This document shows, piece by piece, positions 10,970-21,293 of a DNA stretch of 64,000 nt. How positions within the stretch are numbered: the first letter of the stretch is position 1; every line of letters starts with the position of its first letter. Position numbers and translations under genes: made by a program. The stretch is from Hydractinia symbiolongicarpus (Eukaryota > Cnidaria > Hydrozoa > Anthoathecata > Hydractiniidae), in assembly GCF_029227915.1 (NCBI RefSeq), contig NC_079880.1, forward strand, positions 24,056,501 through 24,120,500. Direction: 5' to 3'. The notes under the pieces are model-generated. The model made no database searches. It was not told the DNA's origin and saw only the letters and a program-made list of their open reading frames with translations.

Positions 10970-13534
10970 TTATTTACAATTTGGACAAAACCACTCTTCA
11001 TCTTTAGGTGGAACATTCTCTGATTTTATTTGAACACAGAAAAAGTGATACCATAGTGGACATTTATCACAACCAATACTGTTTTCGTCAAATGATTTAG
11101 GTGCATATGGGAGTTCTTTTTTGCACAATCCACAGTAATATTTATTTTCCACTTTAGGTGCCTTGCTGGTGATTTTGTTGTCACAGTTATCTTTGTTCTT
11201 TCTTTTCTTTGTGCACTGCTCATCTGTTACATTTACAATTTTTGTTGGTAATAGTTTAGTGAGATTCTTTTTAATCGTTTTTTTGTTGTTTACATTTATG
11301 ACACTTGTATTAGTTGATATTGTTTCTTTTGCTGCAATAACAAAATCCACTGGTGATGTTAACATTGTATTAGTTTTTACTTTTGAATTAGGAGGTTCTA
11401 CTTTTATTTTATTGCAATCCACTGTTATTTTATTGTTAACATGCGTTTGAAATGTAGGCTCTGATTTTTTCATTTTTCTTTTTAGAGTTTCTCCAATAAT
11501 TAAGTTAGATGTTGAAGATGCTATAGGAATGATATTTACATTATTTATGGAAGTGGTGTACTCATTTTTCTTTTGGTTTTCGTCATCTTCACTATTTTTC
11601 GAAGTAGAACATATAGTTGAACCGTTATTGATAATATTTTTATGTAATAATTCAGGTGCTATGTAGTGCGTCCAGAAAAAATCTAGTTTTTCTAATAAAG
11701 CAGTCCAAAAGTCTTCAACAAATGGAATTCTCTCTTGAAAATATCCATGGTGGGTATAAACAAAAAAGTCACAGTAGCTCCGGCCTGTTATACCCATTTG
11801 CCCTTCAATTTGAAAATAGTAACTGGTGTTCTTTTTTAATGTCACCCTAGCTCCTAATTCGTCTGTAACTTCATGTAAATAAGAGAGATTATTGCTAGTG
11901 GGAATTTGATATTTGATTGAAAACGGGCATTTTATTTCTACTAACCCTGCTCCACAGCATTCACATTCTACAAGCAAATCAGGAGATGCACCTATATAAG
12001 GATATTGCTTCAATACAACAAGACCAGAGTCTTGTGTTTTAAATTTTTTATGTTTTTTTTTATATAAAAGTTGATATTTTCTTTTTGCATGTGGCTCTAA
12101 AGATGTCCATGTTTTAATGCATGTGTTGTAGGATTGTCTTTATACCCCATGAGGTCCGAAATTAAAGCATCAGCGGAAACTGTTTTTTTTGTTGATTGAA
12201 GTGTGGTAGTTTTTGTAAATACTCTGTGGAAATTCGATGCAGTGATTCGACCCTTTCTATGACTGTGCCATTCTGAACTTTGATTTTGATTTTTTGTTGC
12301 CTCATTGAGATATCTAATATGTTCATCAGTATAAACAAGGCTTTTTTTGAATGAAGTAATATTTTGGTCGCTGTCTATTTTCCTATTTTCTAAAAACGTT
12401 TCTGCTTCGGCGGGTAAAGTTAACAAAGTTGTTTTGTTTGAGTTCATTTTCTCTGCCTCTCTAGATATGCTAATGCCTTCCATACATTCCCACAAGGTAC
12501 TGCCCTTGATGTCGTCTTTAATAACTGCGAATAGTTCTGTTCTGATGTTATCTTTATTTTGAAGCTTTTTTAGACGACTGGGATCAGATGGTGAAAATAA
12601 CTTAAACTTTGCTTTAGTTTCGATAATTTTTTGACTAGCCTCGTGATCTTTCATGTAGTGTGGTTTATCGAAATGTATTTCACTAATCTCTTCAGCTTTT
12701 GTATTTACTTTCGTTCCTGAAGGGGCGTTCCATGTACATAATGTACTGGTCTTGCTAGGATTAGTCATGCCCGCTCTTACTGCGTATTCAATGCGGAAAC
12801 ACATAGCTGTTATATGATTGCATGCACCATAAAGCCCAGCGGTACACGAGCAATAAGCACTTATGATTTGTCCACCAGGTCGACTTGGAGTATCTTTTAC
12901 AATTATTGCCCAAACAAAGTAGGGTTTGTTGTTGACTCTTTGCGAAGGAACTACGCGACATTTCAACATACAATATTTGAGTCTTCGCTTATTGTATTTA
13001 TAAATGTCTCACGAACAAACTGACATGCGAAATATGTGAACGATTTCCCTTGCTTGTAATCACTTTGCATACGCCTTAGAAAATCAGGCTGTTTCAAGCC
13101 GACGTAGTTTGCTATGTCAAGATAATTTAACGAAGGCCACGAGTTAATGCCACTTTTACCGTGCTCTCCAATCCACCCGTCTTTTAAAACAAGGGGGTCG
13201 TCAAATACGGTATCTTTCAACGTCAGTTTACTACGATACTCCTCCAAAACGTCTCTCTCTCTCTGTTCAAGTTCAGGGTCAACATCAATGTTATCACACC
13301 AAGCTGCATAAGCTCTGAAATCGTTTAAAATACGCTGATAAGAAAGTGAAAGAAAATTTTTTACTGAGTTTGTAAATAGACGAAAAAATACCTGGCAGAA
13401 AAATACCTGGCAGTTAGTTCTTCAAAGGATCCATCAGTGATTTTGTTTCTTACATGTAGAAAAGATTTTAAGGCGTTTGTACTCCACAGTTTAAATTTAT
13501 CTAGGGACATATCCAAATTTATATCATCAGTCAT
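10970..13534 (-). pseudogene. YqaJ-family nuclease with SWIM and PHD fingers (ISL2EU-like partner protein)
   Basis: Exon 1 starts at the ATG at 13534 and ends near 13400; the next exon begins about 13316. In order: an N-terminal helical region; a SWIM-type zinc finger (CSCTAG ... CNHI); the YqaJ nuclease with SEWHSHRKGRITAS, GASPD, LVEIKCPF and YYFQIEGQM; a Ser/Lys-rich linker; and a C-terminal PHD finger (CGLCKKELP ... CDKCPLWYHFFC ... EEWFCPNC). YqaJ proteins are lambda-exonuclease-like enzymes. Single-base frameshifts near 12965 and 12105 break the frame. The gene is convergent with the THAP transposase and ends about 60 bp from it. A 15-bp tandem duplication sits at the first donor site (13380-13412). 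Confidence 0.82.
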
Positions 13535-14104
13535 GTCGCAAGTGTTTATAGCTAACACGTGAATTCTCAAAAGAGTCACACGTGAAGTTTGTTTTGAAAA
13601 TTTTCATTTCGCTCTTCGGCATAATTTTGGTTATGTAAAATGCGCAATCGAAATCTTATTTTGTTTTGAAAAGCGACAGCCGCAAAGGTTAAAAATCATT
13701 GATACGCCAGTGTAAAGTAAGAGAGATTTTTGATACTTCCATTGGTCTTTAACAAAAAAAAATTATATGGGCTAAAGCACCATTAGTTCCTTTCACGTTA
13801 TAATTAAGTAGAACAAGATTTATATGAGTGAGAAAATAAAAAAATGGATAAATATCACATGTAAACATAATTTTTAGCGGTTACAATCAAGATTTTTCCT
13901 TCAAAAACGCACAAAAATAATATTTCTTAGTCTTTTTTTATTGAAATACCAAGTTCAATCTTTCCTTTGTCGATATTTGTATAGGTTTTATATAGTTGTT
14001 GACAAGTTTAACTCTTTTTTTGAGATTTTTATAGTTATGTAAAATTCACCGTTTTTCGTGTTTACCTTCCAAAAAGCTACCATTATGATTTTTTTTTATT
14101 TTCC
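13535..14104. other. Right subterminal region of the ISL2EU-like element, non-coding
   Basis: No supported reading frame. Contains A- and T-rich tracts and, near 14060-14090, the subterminal sequence shared in inverted orientation with 6680-6720. Confidence 0.5.
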
Positions 14105-14123
14105 GAAACCGGAAAGTTGTGTA

Positions 14124-14300
14124 TTGTAGCGAGAGTGAAGTACAAAAGAAGATGCACAGCATGAATTGGAATGATGGTGTCAAAGTCTATGTCTTCCATT
14201 CCCGAGAGCGAAGATAAGGAGGAATTGAATAGAAATTTTACAAACAAAACGAAGAATACAGCTTTTCTAGAACCCTTAGATTCGTCATTGTTTGTATTTG
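14124..14300 (+). pseudogene. Harbinger-1 Myb-like protein, 3' remnant after the nested insertion
   Basis: Directly follows the right target duplication (TA, 14122-14123) of the ISL2EU-like element. A short reading frame with a KYKRRC-like basic patch and then an acidic Ser/Glu-rich tail (SMSSIPESEDKEEL) is consistent with the C-terminal end of the Myb-like gene begun at 6215. Frames are broken, so the exact stop is uncertain. Confidence 0.4.
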
Positions 14301-14320
14301 TTGTTTTGGTGAATAAAGTT

Positions 14321-15663
14321 CTATTGTCCGTATACTTGATTCCATTGCCAATGCACCTGACCTATACCTTGAAAATAATCACTGAAAGAATTTCGAATAT
14401 TTTCTGCGCGTGTGCTAAAGTTTCTTGATTTTGTTCCTTCCATCGGGGACAGACTTGATAGGTTGTTAAAAATATTATCTTTGATTTCCGGTCCCTCCGC
14501 GTTTGTGTACGTTTGCATAGACATAGTACACAGCATATTATGTAGCGCACAAGTAGCTAACGTTAGTTTTACAGCAGATTCGGGCAAAACATTTAATTTT
14601 GCAGTGAGGCAGCGAAACCGATTTACAAGTATTCCAAAAGCGTTTTCACTTGTTCTTCTTGCACGTGATAAACGATAGTTGAATATGCGCTTTGACTCAG
14701 TAAGTCCTTTCTGTGCGTAAGGTTTCATGCAATACTCAGTTAAGGGAAAAGCATCATCAGCAACTAGAACGTATGGCAAGAGTGGCTGGTCACACTCAGG
14801 GTTAAGGAAGGAATCATCAATTCCAGATATGTTTGGCAGTTTTCTCCTTTCTGGTAAATCTATGCTGTTTGTAGATAATCCTCTGAAAAATTCACACCGC
14901 CTGAAAACTCCACCGTCGCTCAGACGTCCCTGGCAGCCGATATCGACAAAAATAAATCGATAACGCGCATCAATGATACCTAGTAAAACTAAACTGAAAA
15001 AACCTTTGTAGTTGTAGTATGTTGAACCGCTAAGCTTAGGATGGTACAGAGCAATATGTTTCCATCCATTGCCCCAATGCAATTTGGAAATTGCCACATC
15101 GTTTCGAATTCAGATGCAATTTCAAGCCAGTCGTCTTTGTTTTCGGGGAACTTGAGGAAATCATCTTTTAGTGTATCATATAATGCTTGACAAACCTGAG
15201 GAATAAATGTGGCAATGGTTGAAATACCAACAGAATAGTGATGATGTAAGCTAGTAAAATTCTCCCCAGTAGCGAGAAAGCGCAAAGTTATTGTCAGCTT
15301 CAGCTCCAAAGGTTTCCGTAAATGCGTTGTCTTCTTCGTTAATTTACTTCTGACTTTCTCAAGTAAAAGCTAAACAAAAGGATTGTTTTAGATCAAACTC
15401 AGAATTATTTCACATGAATATCAAGTTAAAAATTATATTCACCTCATATATGTCTGGGCTCATTCGCAGGTATTTGCGGAAACTCTCTTCGTCATACAAA
15501 CGTAGTTCTTGCACTAAGTTATCGTAAACACCGATCAATTTTCGTTTTTTCATCCACTCCTTCACTCAAATTCTGCGCGTAACCTTAGGTTTGGAAAAGT
15601 TTGTCGGAAGTAAAGTTGTAGCAATAATAATCGCAGCAACCGCTTTTCTCTGTTCCTCAGACA
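14321..15663 (-). pseudogene. PIF/Harbinger transposase (Harbinger-1)
   Basis: Begins at MSEEQRKAV (15663). The first exon contains an in-frame TGA after TRRI (expected Trp) and ends at GTGAAT near 15443; the second carries the DDE_Tnp_4 core: CIGAMDG (Asp), YVLVADDAFPL (Asp) and RARRTSENAFGIL (Glu). A one-base deletion just after AMDG (about 15057) shifts the frame so the two halves lie in different frames. The C-terminus ends in VHWQWNQVYGQ at 14321. The transposase excises and inserts the element at TWA sites together with the Myb-like protein. Dead copy. Confidence 0.85.
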
Positions 15664-15842
15664 TTTTGAATTACAACAAAATTTAAATGGACATTTAAAG
15701 AGACATTTAAAGAGACAATTTGCAATAATTCGAAATATTTTCCAATATAATGAATTCAATAATTTTCAATTGATATCATTATTTATAAATATATTGCTGT
15801 CAATATTTTTCTATATATTGCTGTAATGTGAAACGGCCTTTA

Positions 15843-16382
15843 AACAATAGGATTACTAGAAATCAAAAAAAGTTTTATGGCAAGTAATAAGCACCAGAAA
15901 TTAAAAAAAAGGTTGCGAAGCATTTCGCAAGTTGCAAGCAAACTTTTTGGAAGATAACACATTTTATCTAAACAGCCCAGTTACTTCCGTCTTCAATTAC
16001 TTAAAGGGAATATGGCGTGAAAAATTATTTTTTCATATATAAACCACTTTCCAAAGTCATAAAAGAATATCCAGTTCTTATGTTTTGAAGATAAACAAAA
16101 AACAAACAAACAACATAAAAAAGTTTCACATGTTTACATTACAGTCGCTTTCTTCAATGAGGTCGTTTTAACGCGATCAGAGATCTAGACAATCACATTA
16201 GTATGCGTAATTATGCGATTTACGTAAGCAATTGTATAGAAAAAAAACTGAGCCCCCGTAAAAGCAGAAGGTGTATTTTAGAAAAATTATGTAATGTTTT
16301 GAGAAAGTAAATAACATACATTCATATTAAATTTTATCATGGATCAACCAACGGTCCTTGGTTTTTAGTTTGAACCAGAATT
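15843..16382. other. Non-coding spacer
   Basis: A/T-rich with A-runs and a (CAAA)n-like patch near 16090; no supported coding sequence. Confidence 0.4.
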
Positions 16383-16637
16383 CAGGATAATAAACATTAT
16401 GAACCTGAAGAATGTTCTGATATTTCTTTGGGTGATGCGAACTTGCCAGCTATTACAGCAGAGGGAGATAGGAAAGCTGATAGGAAACAATTACCCAAAC
16501 CTTTTTTAGATTGCAGATGTATCACTGAGCACGATAGCTTTTCAAACTTGCTGCTGGACAGGGGTGTTCTGTGGACTGCTTTGGTATCGTTATATGACAA
16601 GGAAAATCGGCTAAACTTTACAATACCACCCGTTTAA
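16383..16637 (+). pseudogene. Fragment resembling the P2RX7 C-terminal-type domain
   Basis: An open frame contains LDCRCITEHDSFSNLLLD and RGVLWTALVSLY, reminiscent of the cytosolic C-terminal domain of P2X7 receptors, which occurs in many cnidarian proteins of unknown role. The Cys/Trp-rich first half of that domain is missing and no partner exons are seen nearby. Likely a fragment; identification from memory of the motif only. Confidence 0.35.
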
Positions 16638-16898
16638 AACATATCCAATGTTGCATTTGCTACGACTGCTACGATGCTACTACAATAATGCATAAGCTTC
16701 CCAATATAATGTTTTCTAAACACAAGGCTGGCGAAACCGGACTTTGCCCTGCGTAACTTTCTTTCTATCTGTTACACTTACATTATAACACCTTCTTTTA
16801 ACGCGTCAACTACATTGTCTTCTTTACCGTTAAATCATTACCAGTGATAAAACGCTCCACGCCAGTCATATTTAAGGCAAGTGGCTAAACGAATTAAC

Positions 16899-19075
16899 CT
16901 ATTATTATTATTATTATTAAACAATATTTATACAGGATTTTTTACACTTCAGTAAAATGAATTACTGCTATCATCGTGTGTCCTGTCAGTAAAAATACAT
17001 AAAAGAAAGAAAAATATAAGCAAAAACTATTACTACTAAATAACCACTCATGAGTTAGCTAAGAAATTAATATAAAACGCATGTACGTACCAAGAAAAAG
17101 GAAAAAGAAAAAAAAAGAATAATGTGAAACTAGAATGCGCAAAAGTTAGAAACAGAAGCTACTTAAATAATTACTAAAAACATATAAAACATATTTTAAA
17201 AGCGAATATTTACATAAAATGTTGATAAACTAATTTTTGGAACTGAAATAAGTTATCGCAACAACGTATTTTTAATGGTAAGTCATTGTATAATGCTGCA
17301 CCAAGATATTTGAAGGATCTTTTTCCGAACTCTAATTTTATACGTGATATTTTCACTAACATATTTCGATTCCGTGTGTTAATTGAATGCTCGTTGATAA
17401 CAAAATAATTATTGAAATTTTCGCAGACAGTGCTCGTCAGACAGCTTTTTACCAAAATGCATGCCCGTCCTTTCATCTTTCCTTCAATACTCCCAATCGT
17501 ATTTTTTCCTCCAACTATTTGTCTGGCTCGATTTTCTATTGATTGTAACTTTTTTCGTTGGGTCATCGTTAATTTTAAATTTAAAAGAGAACTATACAAC
17601 AAAATGGGTTCAATTACCATCTGATAGATTTTATATGCAGCTTCAAAACTCAGAAATGGTCGCATTTTTCTAAGAAGGTTCAATCTTCCGGCTGCTTTCT
17701 TATATGACTTCTCGAAATTATCAACCAGGGTTAGTGACGAATCCAGTTCGTTTGCCAAATATATGTAAGACGTGAATGATGAATAGGTTGACCCTGCATT
17801 GCCAATTGGATTGTATTTTTGGTATTTTTACGGGATAATCTTTTAGATGTTCCAAATAGCACAGTTTCTGTTTTTCCTTTCTTTAGATTCAGTATGAGTT
17901 CGTTATCGTTCAAATAAGTGGATACGTTTTCTAATTCATCGTTCAATGTTGTTTCTATTATATAGGGGTCGGCATTTGCAACATAGATGACGGTATCGTC
18001 AGCAAATTGAATACAGTTACTTTTCTCAAGGTGTTCCGAGAAGTCATTAAAAAATATCAAAAATAGTATAGGACCAAGTATCAATCCTTGCGGCACTCCA
18101 CTTACAACAATAAAACTTGCTGATGTTCGATTGCCAACTTCAACAACTTGTGATCGGTTAAAAAGATAATCTGTAAACCACAACAATTCTACATTTTCAA
18201 CACCGTATGATGAAAGTTTTCTTAAGACTACATCGTGACTGATCGTATCGAACGCTTTACTTAAATCCAGTAACAGCGCTCCAACTAACTTTCCGTTCTC
18301 GGCAGCTTGTCTTACTTCGTCAACAAGTAGTGTTGTTGCAAGATGTGTTGAACGTTTAGCTCTATAGCCAAATTGGGAGTCATTTAGTAATTTCTCATTT
18401 TCTAAAAATTCCATTAATTGTGTGTGTACTGCTTTTTCCAATAATTTAGAGAGTATTGGCAACACTGAAATTGGACGATAATTTTCAGGTTTGTTTGTGT
18501 CTCCTAATTTAAAAAGTGGGACGATTTTTGCTTGTTTCCATGCGTTCTGTACTGGAGCGTAAAGACTGGTTAATAATGTGATGTAACGGAACAATTAAAT
18601 GTTGCGCACAATCTTTAAGCATTCCAGGAGGGAGTTCATCAAGCCCAGTGGATTTCTTTCTCTTTAATTTCTTTTTAAGAAAATCCTTAATAAAAACTTT
18701 AGACACATAATGAAAATTAAAAGATTTTCTAGTTCTGGAGCAAATGTGATTTGACGGTTTCCAGATAAAGTTCTTCAATTTAAATGCGGATGACTTCAGA
18801 TTATTTACGACTGTTGAAAAGTAATCACGGAAGGCATTGGCGCGAGTTTGATTATCTTTCTCGTTATTAGACGCATTTTTTGTGTTAGCCTTTGTCGGAA
18901 ATATAGTTTTCACTGCTTTCCAGAAAGCTTTGGGATTTGTGCGGTTTTCGTCTATTAAGTTCTTGTGATGTTTAGCCTTAGCGTTTTTTTGCATATTGTT
19001 GCATTTATTTCTTAAGTCCTTATATACCTGCCCTTGGTTAAAGTTCTTTTCATCTTTCAAATGTGTTGTGTCCTT
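16899..19075 (-). pseudogene. 5'-truncated LINE with reverse transcriptase
   Basis: Minus-strand RT domain pieces lie in three frames: 19060-18509 (YRP-upstream region, KKLKRKKSTGLDELPPGM), 18594-17731 (ENYRPISVLPILSKLLEK, SKAFDTISHDV, GVPQGLILGP, catalytic FADDT) and 17758-17210 (post-RT thumb region with YSSLLNLKLTMTQRKKLQ). The AP endonuclease is absent, so the element is 5' truncated, and at least two frameshifts separate the pieces. The 3' end is a (TAA)n tract at 16900-16920, typical of CR1/L2-type elements. The clade is inferred. Confidence 0.85.
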
Positions 19076-19245
19076 TTTATTTTTTATATTTTTTTTAATT
19101 AATTCCTTGTAATTCCTTGTAAGAAGAATGCGCTTTTGGAGGCATTTTCTCTAGAGGAGTACAACCTCTAACTTATTTCCCAAGACCTAACAGGTTCAGT
19201 TCATCATTGCAGTGGCTTGCCACCTCTTTGTAAATTATTTGCTTA
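19071..19245 (+). repeat. Dispersed hairpin repeat, copy 1
   Basis: Shares about 170 bp with 29494-29661. Core: CTAGAGG-AGTACAA-CCTCTA stem, an ACCT-AAC-AGGT stem, CATCATTGC, and the hairpin GTGG-CTTG-CCAC (19212-19223). Abuts the RLE-USP retroelement relic. Confidence 0.8.
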
Positions 19246-21060
19246 CCAGATTTAAAAGCTGGAAATTGGAAAGTTAGTGAGGCAGTTCTTTCGGCGGATA
19301 GTCAGCTCAATTTCAAAAGAATTTTAGGTTTGTATCACACTGGTCGAGCTGCCTTAAGCCTCTTAGACCACAAAAATATAACACCGAAAGCTTGTTTCCA
19401 AAATCATTGAAGAAAATGAAGAAGATATTTACCATGCCAGAGCTGTACAGTTGCATTCGCAAGGCAATTGGACGAAATGGTGCTCTTATGTGAAAAATGA
19501 TTTTAGAGAACAATTCTTTAACTGCTACAATGTCTAACTTCCTTTTGTATAGGGGCAACCTACGACACCCTTCCCTCTCCAACCAATCTTGTGAGGTGGG
19601 GAATTAAGAAAGACAAAAGTTGCATTCTGTGCAAGAAACCATCCTCAAATGTCTCTCACATATTGGGTGCCTGTAGGACCTCCCTTACGCAGGGTAGATA
19701 CACATACCGTCATGACTCGGTTTTAATAGTTTTGGTTAAGGCATTAAAATAGTTTTTGGTATCATATGAACCTCTTAAGGTTTCCAAGTGCAACAAAATT
19801 AATTTCATTCCGGCCGGTCAATCACCATCTAAGAAGAGGCATACAAAGTGTCCAGGCCATCTTCACCTTGCTTCCGATTGGAAAATACTGTCAGATTTAG
19901 ATTCCGTTTTAGTTGTTCCACCATACATTGCAATAAGACAACTACGCCCAGACGTGTTATTAATATCCAGTTCTTCCAAAACTGTAGTTATGTTAGAACT
20001 GACTTGTCCATGTGAAGAGAACACGGAATATTGGCACAAACGAAAGCTTAGCAAATATTCTTCACTTTGTTATGCTATGAAAAACAATGGATGGATCGTG
20101 CATTTCTTTGCCATTGAGGTGGGTACAAGGGGTTTCTGTTCAGAATCAGTAAGGACCTGTTTTCGTCGCCTTGGTTTCCCTAACAAGCCTTTACGTTCCC
20201 TATTAAAATCCCTAACTTTTACCTCCATGAGTGCTTCTTTTTACATCTGGATGTCTCGAAATTCTACCACTTGGGTTGAGCCTGAAAAGGCCCCAATCAT
20301 TCCTAAAATTTCTTCTGTTACAAATATGGAATGTAAGAAATCAAAACCCCCTGAGAAGTCTTCCGCAAGTCACACAAAATCTTGTAAAATCAAAAAACCC
20401 GAAAAACTTGCTACAAGGTCTTCCAAAACAACAGTCGCATTGCCATCTAACCCTGATTTTAGGAATAGCAGTCTAAAAAACTTGGGAAACACATGTTATG
20501 CAAACTCCATCTTACAATGTTTTTATAACCTTCCAAAAGTTAAAGAAGCCATTTCTGTCAGCAAAACAACCTCAAAGTTAGGGAGAAGCATTTGTAGGTG
20601 TTCTTCAAAGTTTGGCTGTTTCTAGAAGTCCAGTTGATCCCTCCCATTTTTTGCGTGCTATGAAACATCATATCTCAGCTGCGAAGGGAAGTGCATTTAA
20701 TATCTTTGGTCAGCAAGACGTCCCTGAGGTTCTTGAATATCTCCTACCTGGTCTGTCATTAAACTTTCGATTTCTTGGAAGTCTTTTTAGTATTGGCATC
20801 AAGCAACAACCACTTGCAATTCATGTCATATTACCAGCTCCTCAGAAGTTATAGCACCATGCATCCAACTTTCTCTGCACCCTAAGTTACAATCTTCCTT
20901 AGATAATTTCTTTGAAAGCGAGGAGTTGTCAGACACCAATGCCTACTTCTTCCATGTTTGCAACGCTCATCAAACTGCTCTAGTTGAAAAAAAAGTAGTG
21001 TCGTGCGGTTCTAAACAAGAAGGAATAGTATCTTATTCGTGTTAAGCATGGAAAAAGCAT
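19246..21060 (+). pseudogene. Retroelement 3' end: CCHC + restriction-like endonuclease + ubiquitin-specific protease (copy 1)
   Basis: Pieces in order: a post-RT segment (QLNFKRILGL ... ARAVQLHSQGNWTKW); a CCHC finger CILCKKPSSNVSHILGAC (C-x2-C-x8-H-x4-C); then a PD-(D/E)XK nuclease with RPD, 14 residues, ELTCPCEEN, followed by KRKLSKY and FAIEVGTRGFCSES. A Lys/Ser-rich linker leads to a C19 deubiquitinase: Cys box LGNTCYANSILQC (about 20480-20520), GQQDVPEVLEYL, and a zinc-ribbon region. Breaks: a 4-base loss near 19502, a stop near 19750, a one-base insertion near 20590 and loss of phase after 20850. The nuclease layout matches R2-like RLE retrotransposons; joining to a USP is unusual. Nearly identical to the copy at 62555. 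Confidence 0.8.
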
Positions 21061-21293
21061 CCACATCTCGAAATCTTGATAGATTGTTTTCCCTCACAGC
21101 ACTCTCCTTCTGTGATTAAAAGTTTGAAAAAAATATACAATTGTATACTGTAATAAGGTTTTAACCACCGCGAGTGAGTGGACTAATGTCTTGATAGTTC
21201 AAGCGGGAAATTTAAGAAAACACATGGAGCGCACATGTACAAAAAACAACACTACGATATGAAAAAACCGTTGTGTCTGGAGTTGAAAGAAGT

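Larger units (their letters stand above)
6638..14121. mobile_element. ISL2EU-like DNA transposon nested in Harbinger-1
   Basis: Termini are inverted copies of cacaactttccggtttc (6638-6654 and 14105-14121), with further subterminal similarity (TCATAATGGTAG, GGTAAACAC) about 50-80 bp inside each end. A 2-bp TA duplication flanks it (6636-6637, 14122-14123). It carries a THAP-domain DDE transposase on + and a YqaJ-family nuclease on -, convergent, the two-gene set known for ISL2EU elements. A Ty3/gypsy derivative (7518-9751) interrupts the transposase gene. Family name assigned from gene content, not database search. Confidence 0.85.
5889..15839. mobile_element. PIF/Harbinger DNA transposon (Harbinger-1), interrupted by nested insertions
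   Basis: The left end aggccgtttcacattacag (5889) has its exact inverted complement at 15821-15839, and both are flanked by the 3-bp duplication TTA (5886-5888 and 15840-15842), the size typical of PIF/Harbinger. It carries the two expected genes: a Myb/SANT-like protein at the left on + (from 6215) and a DDE transposase at the right on - (15663-14321). A complete ISL2EU-like element occupies 6638-14121, so Harbinger-1 proper is about 2.5 kb. Frameshifts and a stop in its genes indicate it was non-functional. Confidence 0.92.

Noticed and set aside
16428-16600. Minus-strand frame opposite the P2RX7_C-like fragment
   Set aside because: The plus-strand frame has the recognisable pattern; the antisense frame does not.
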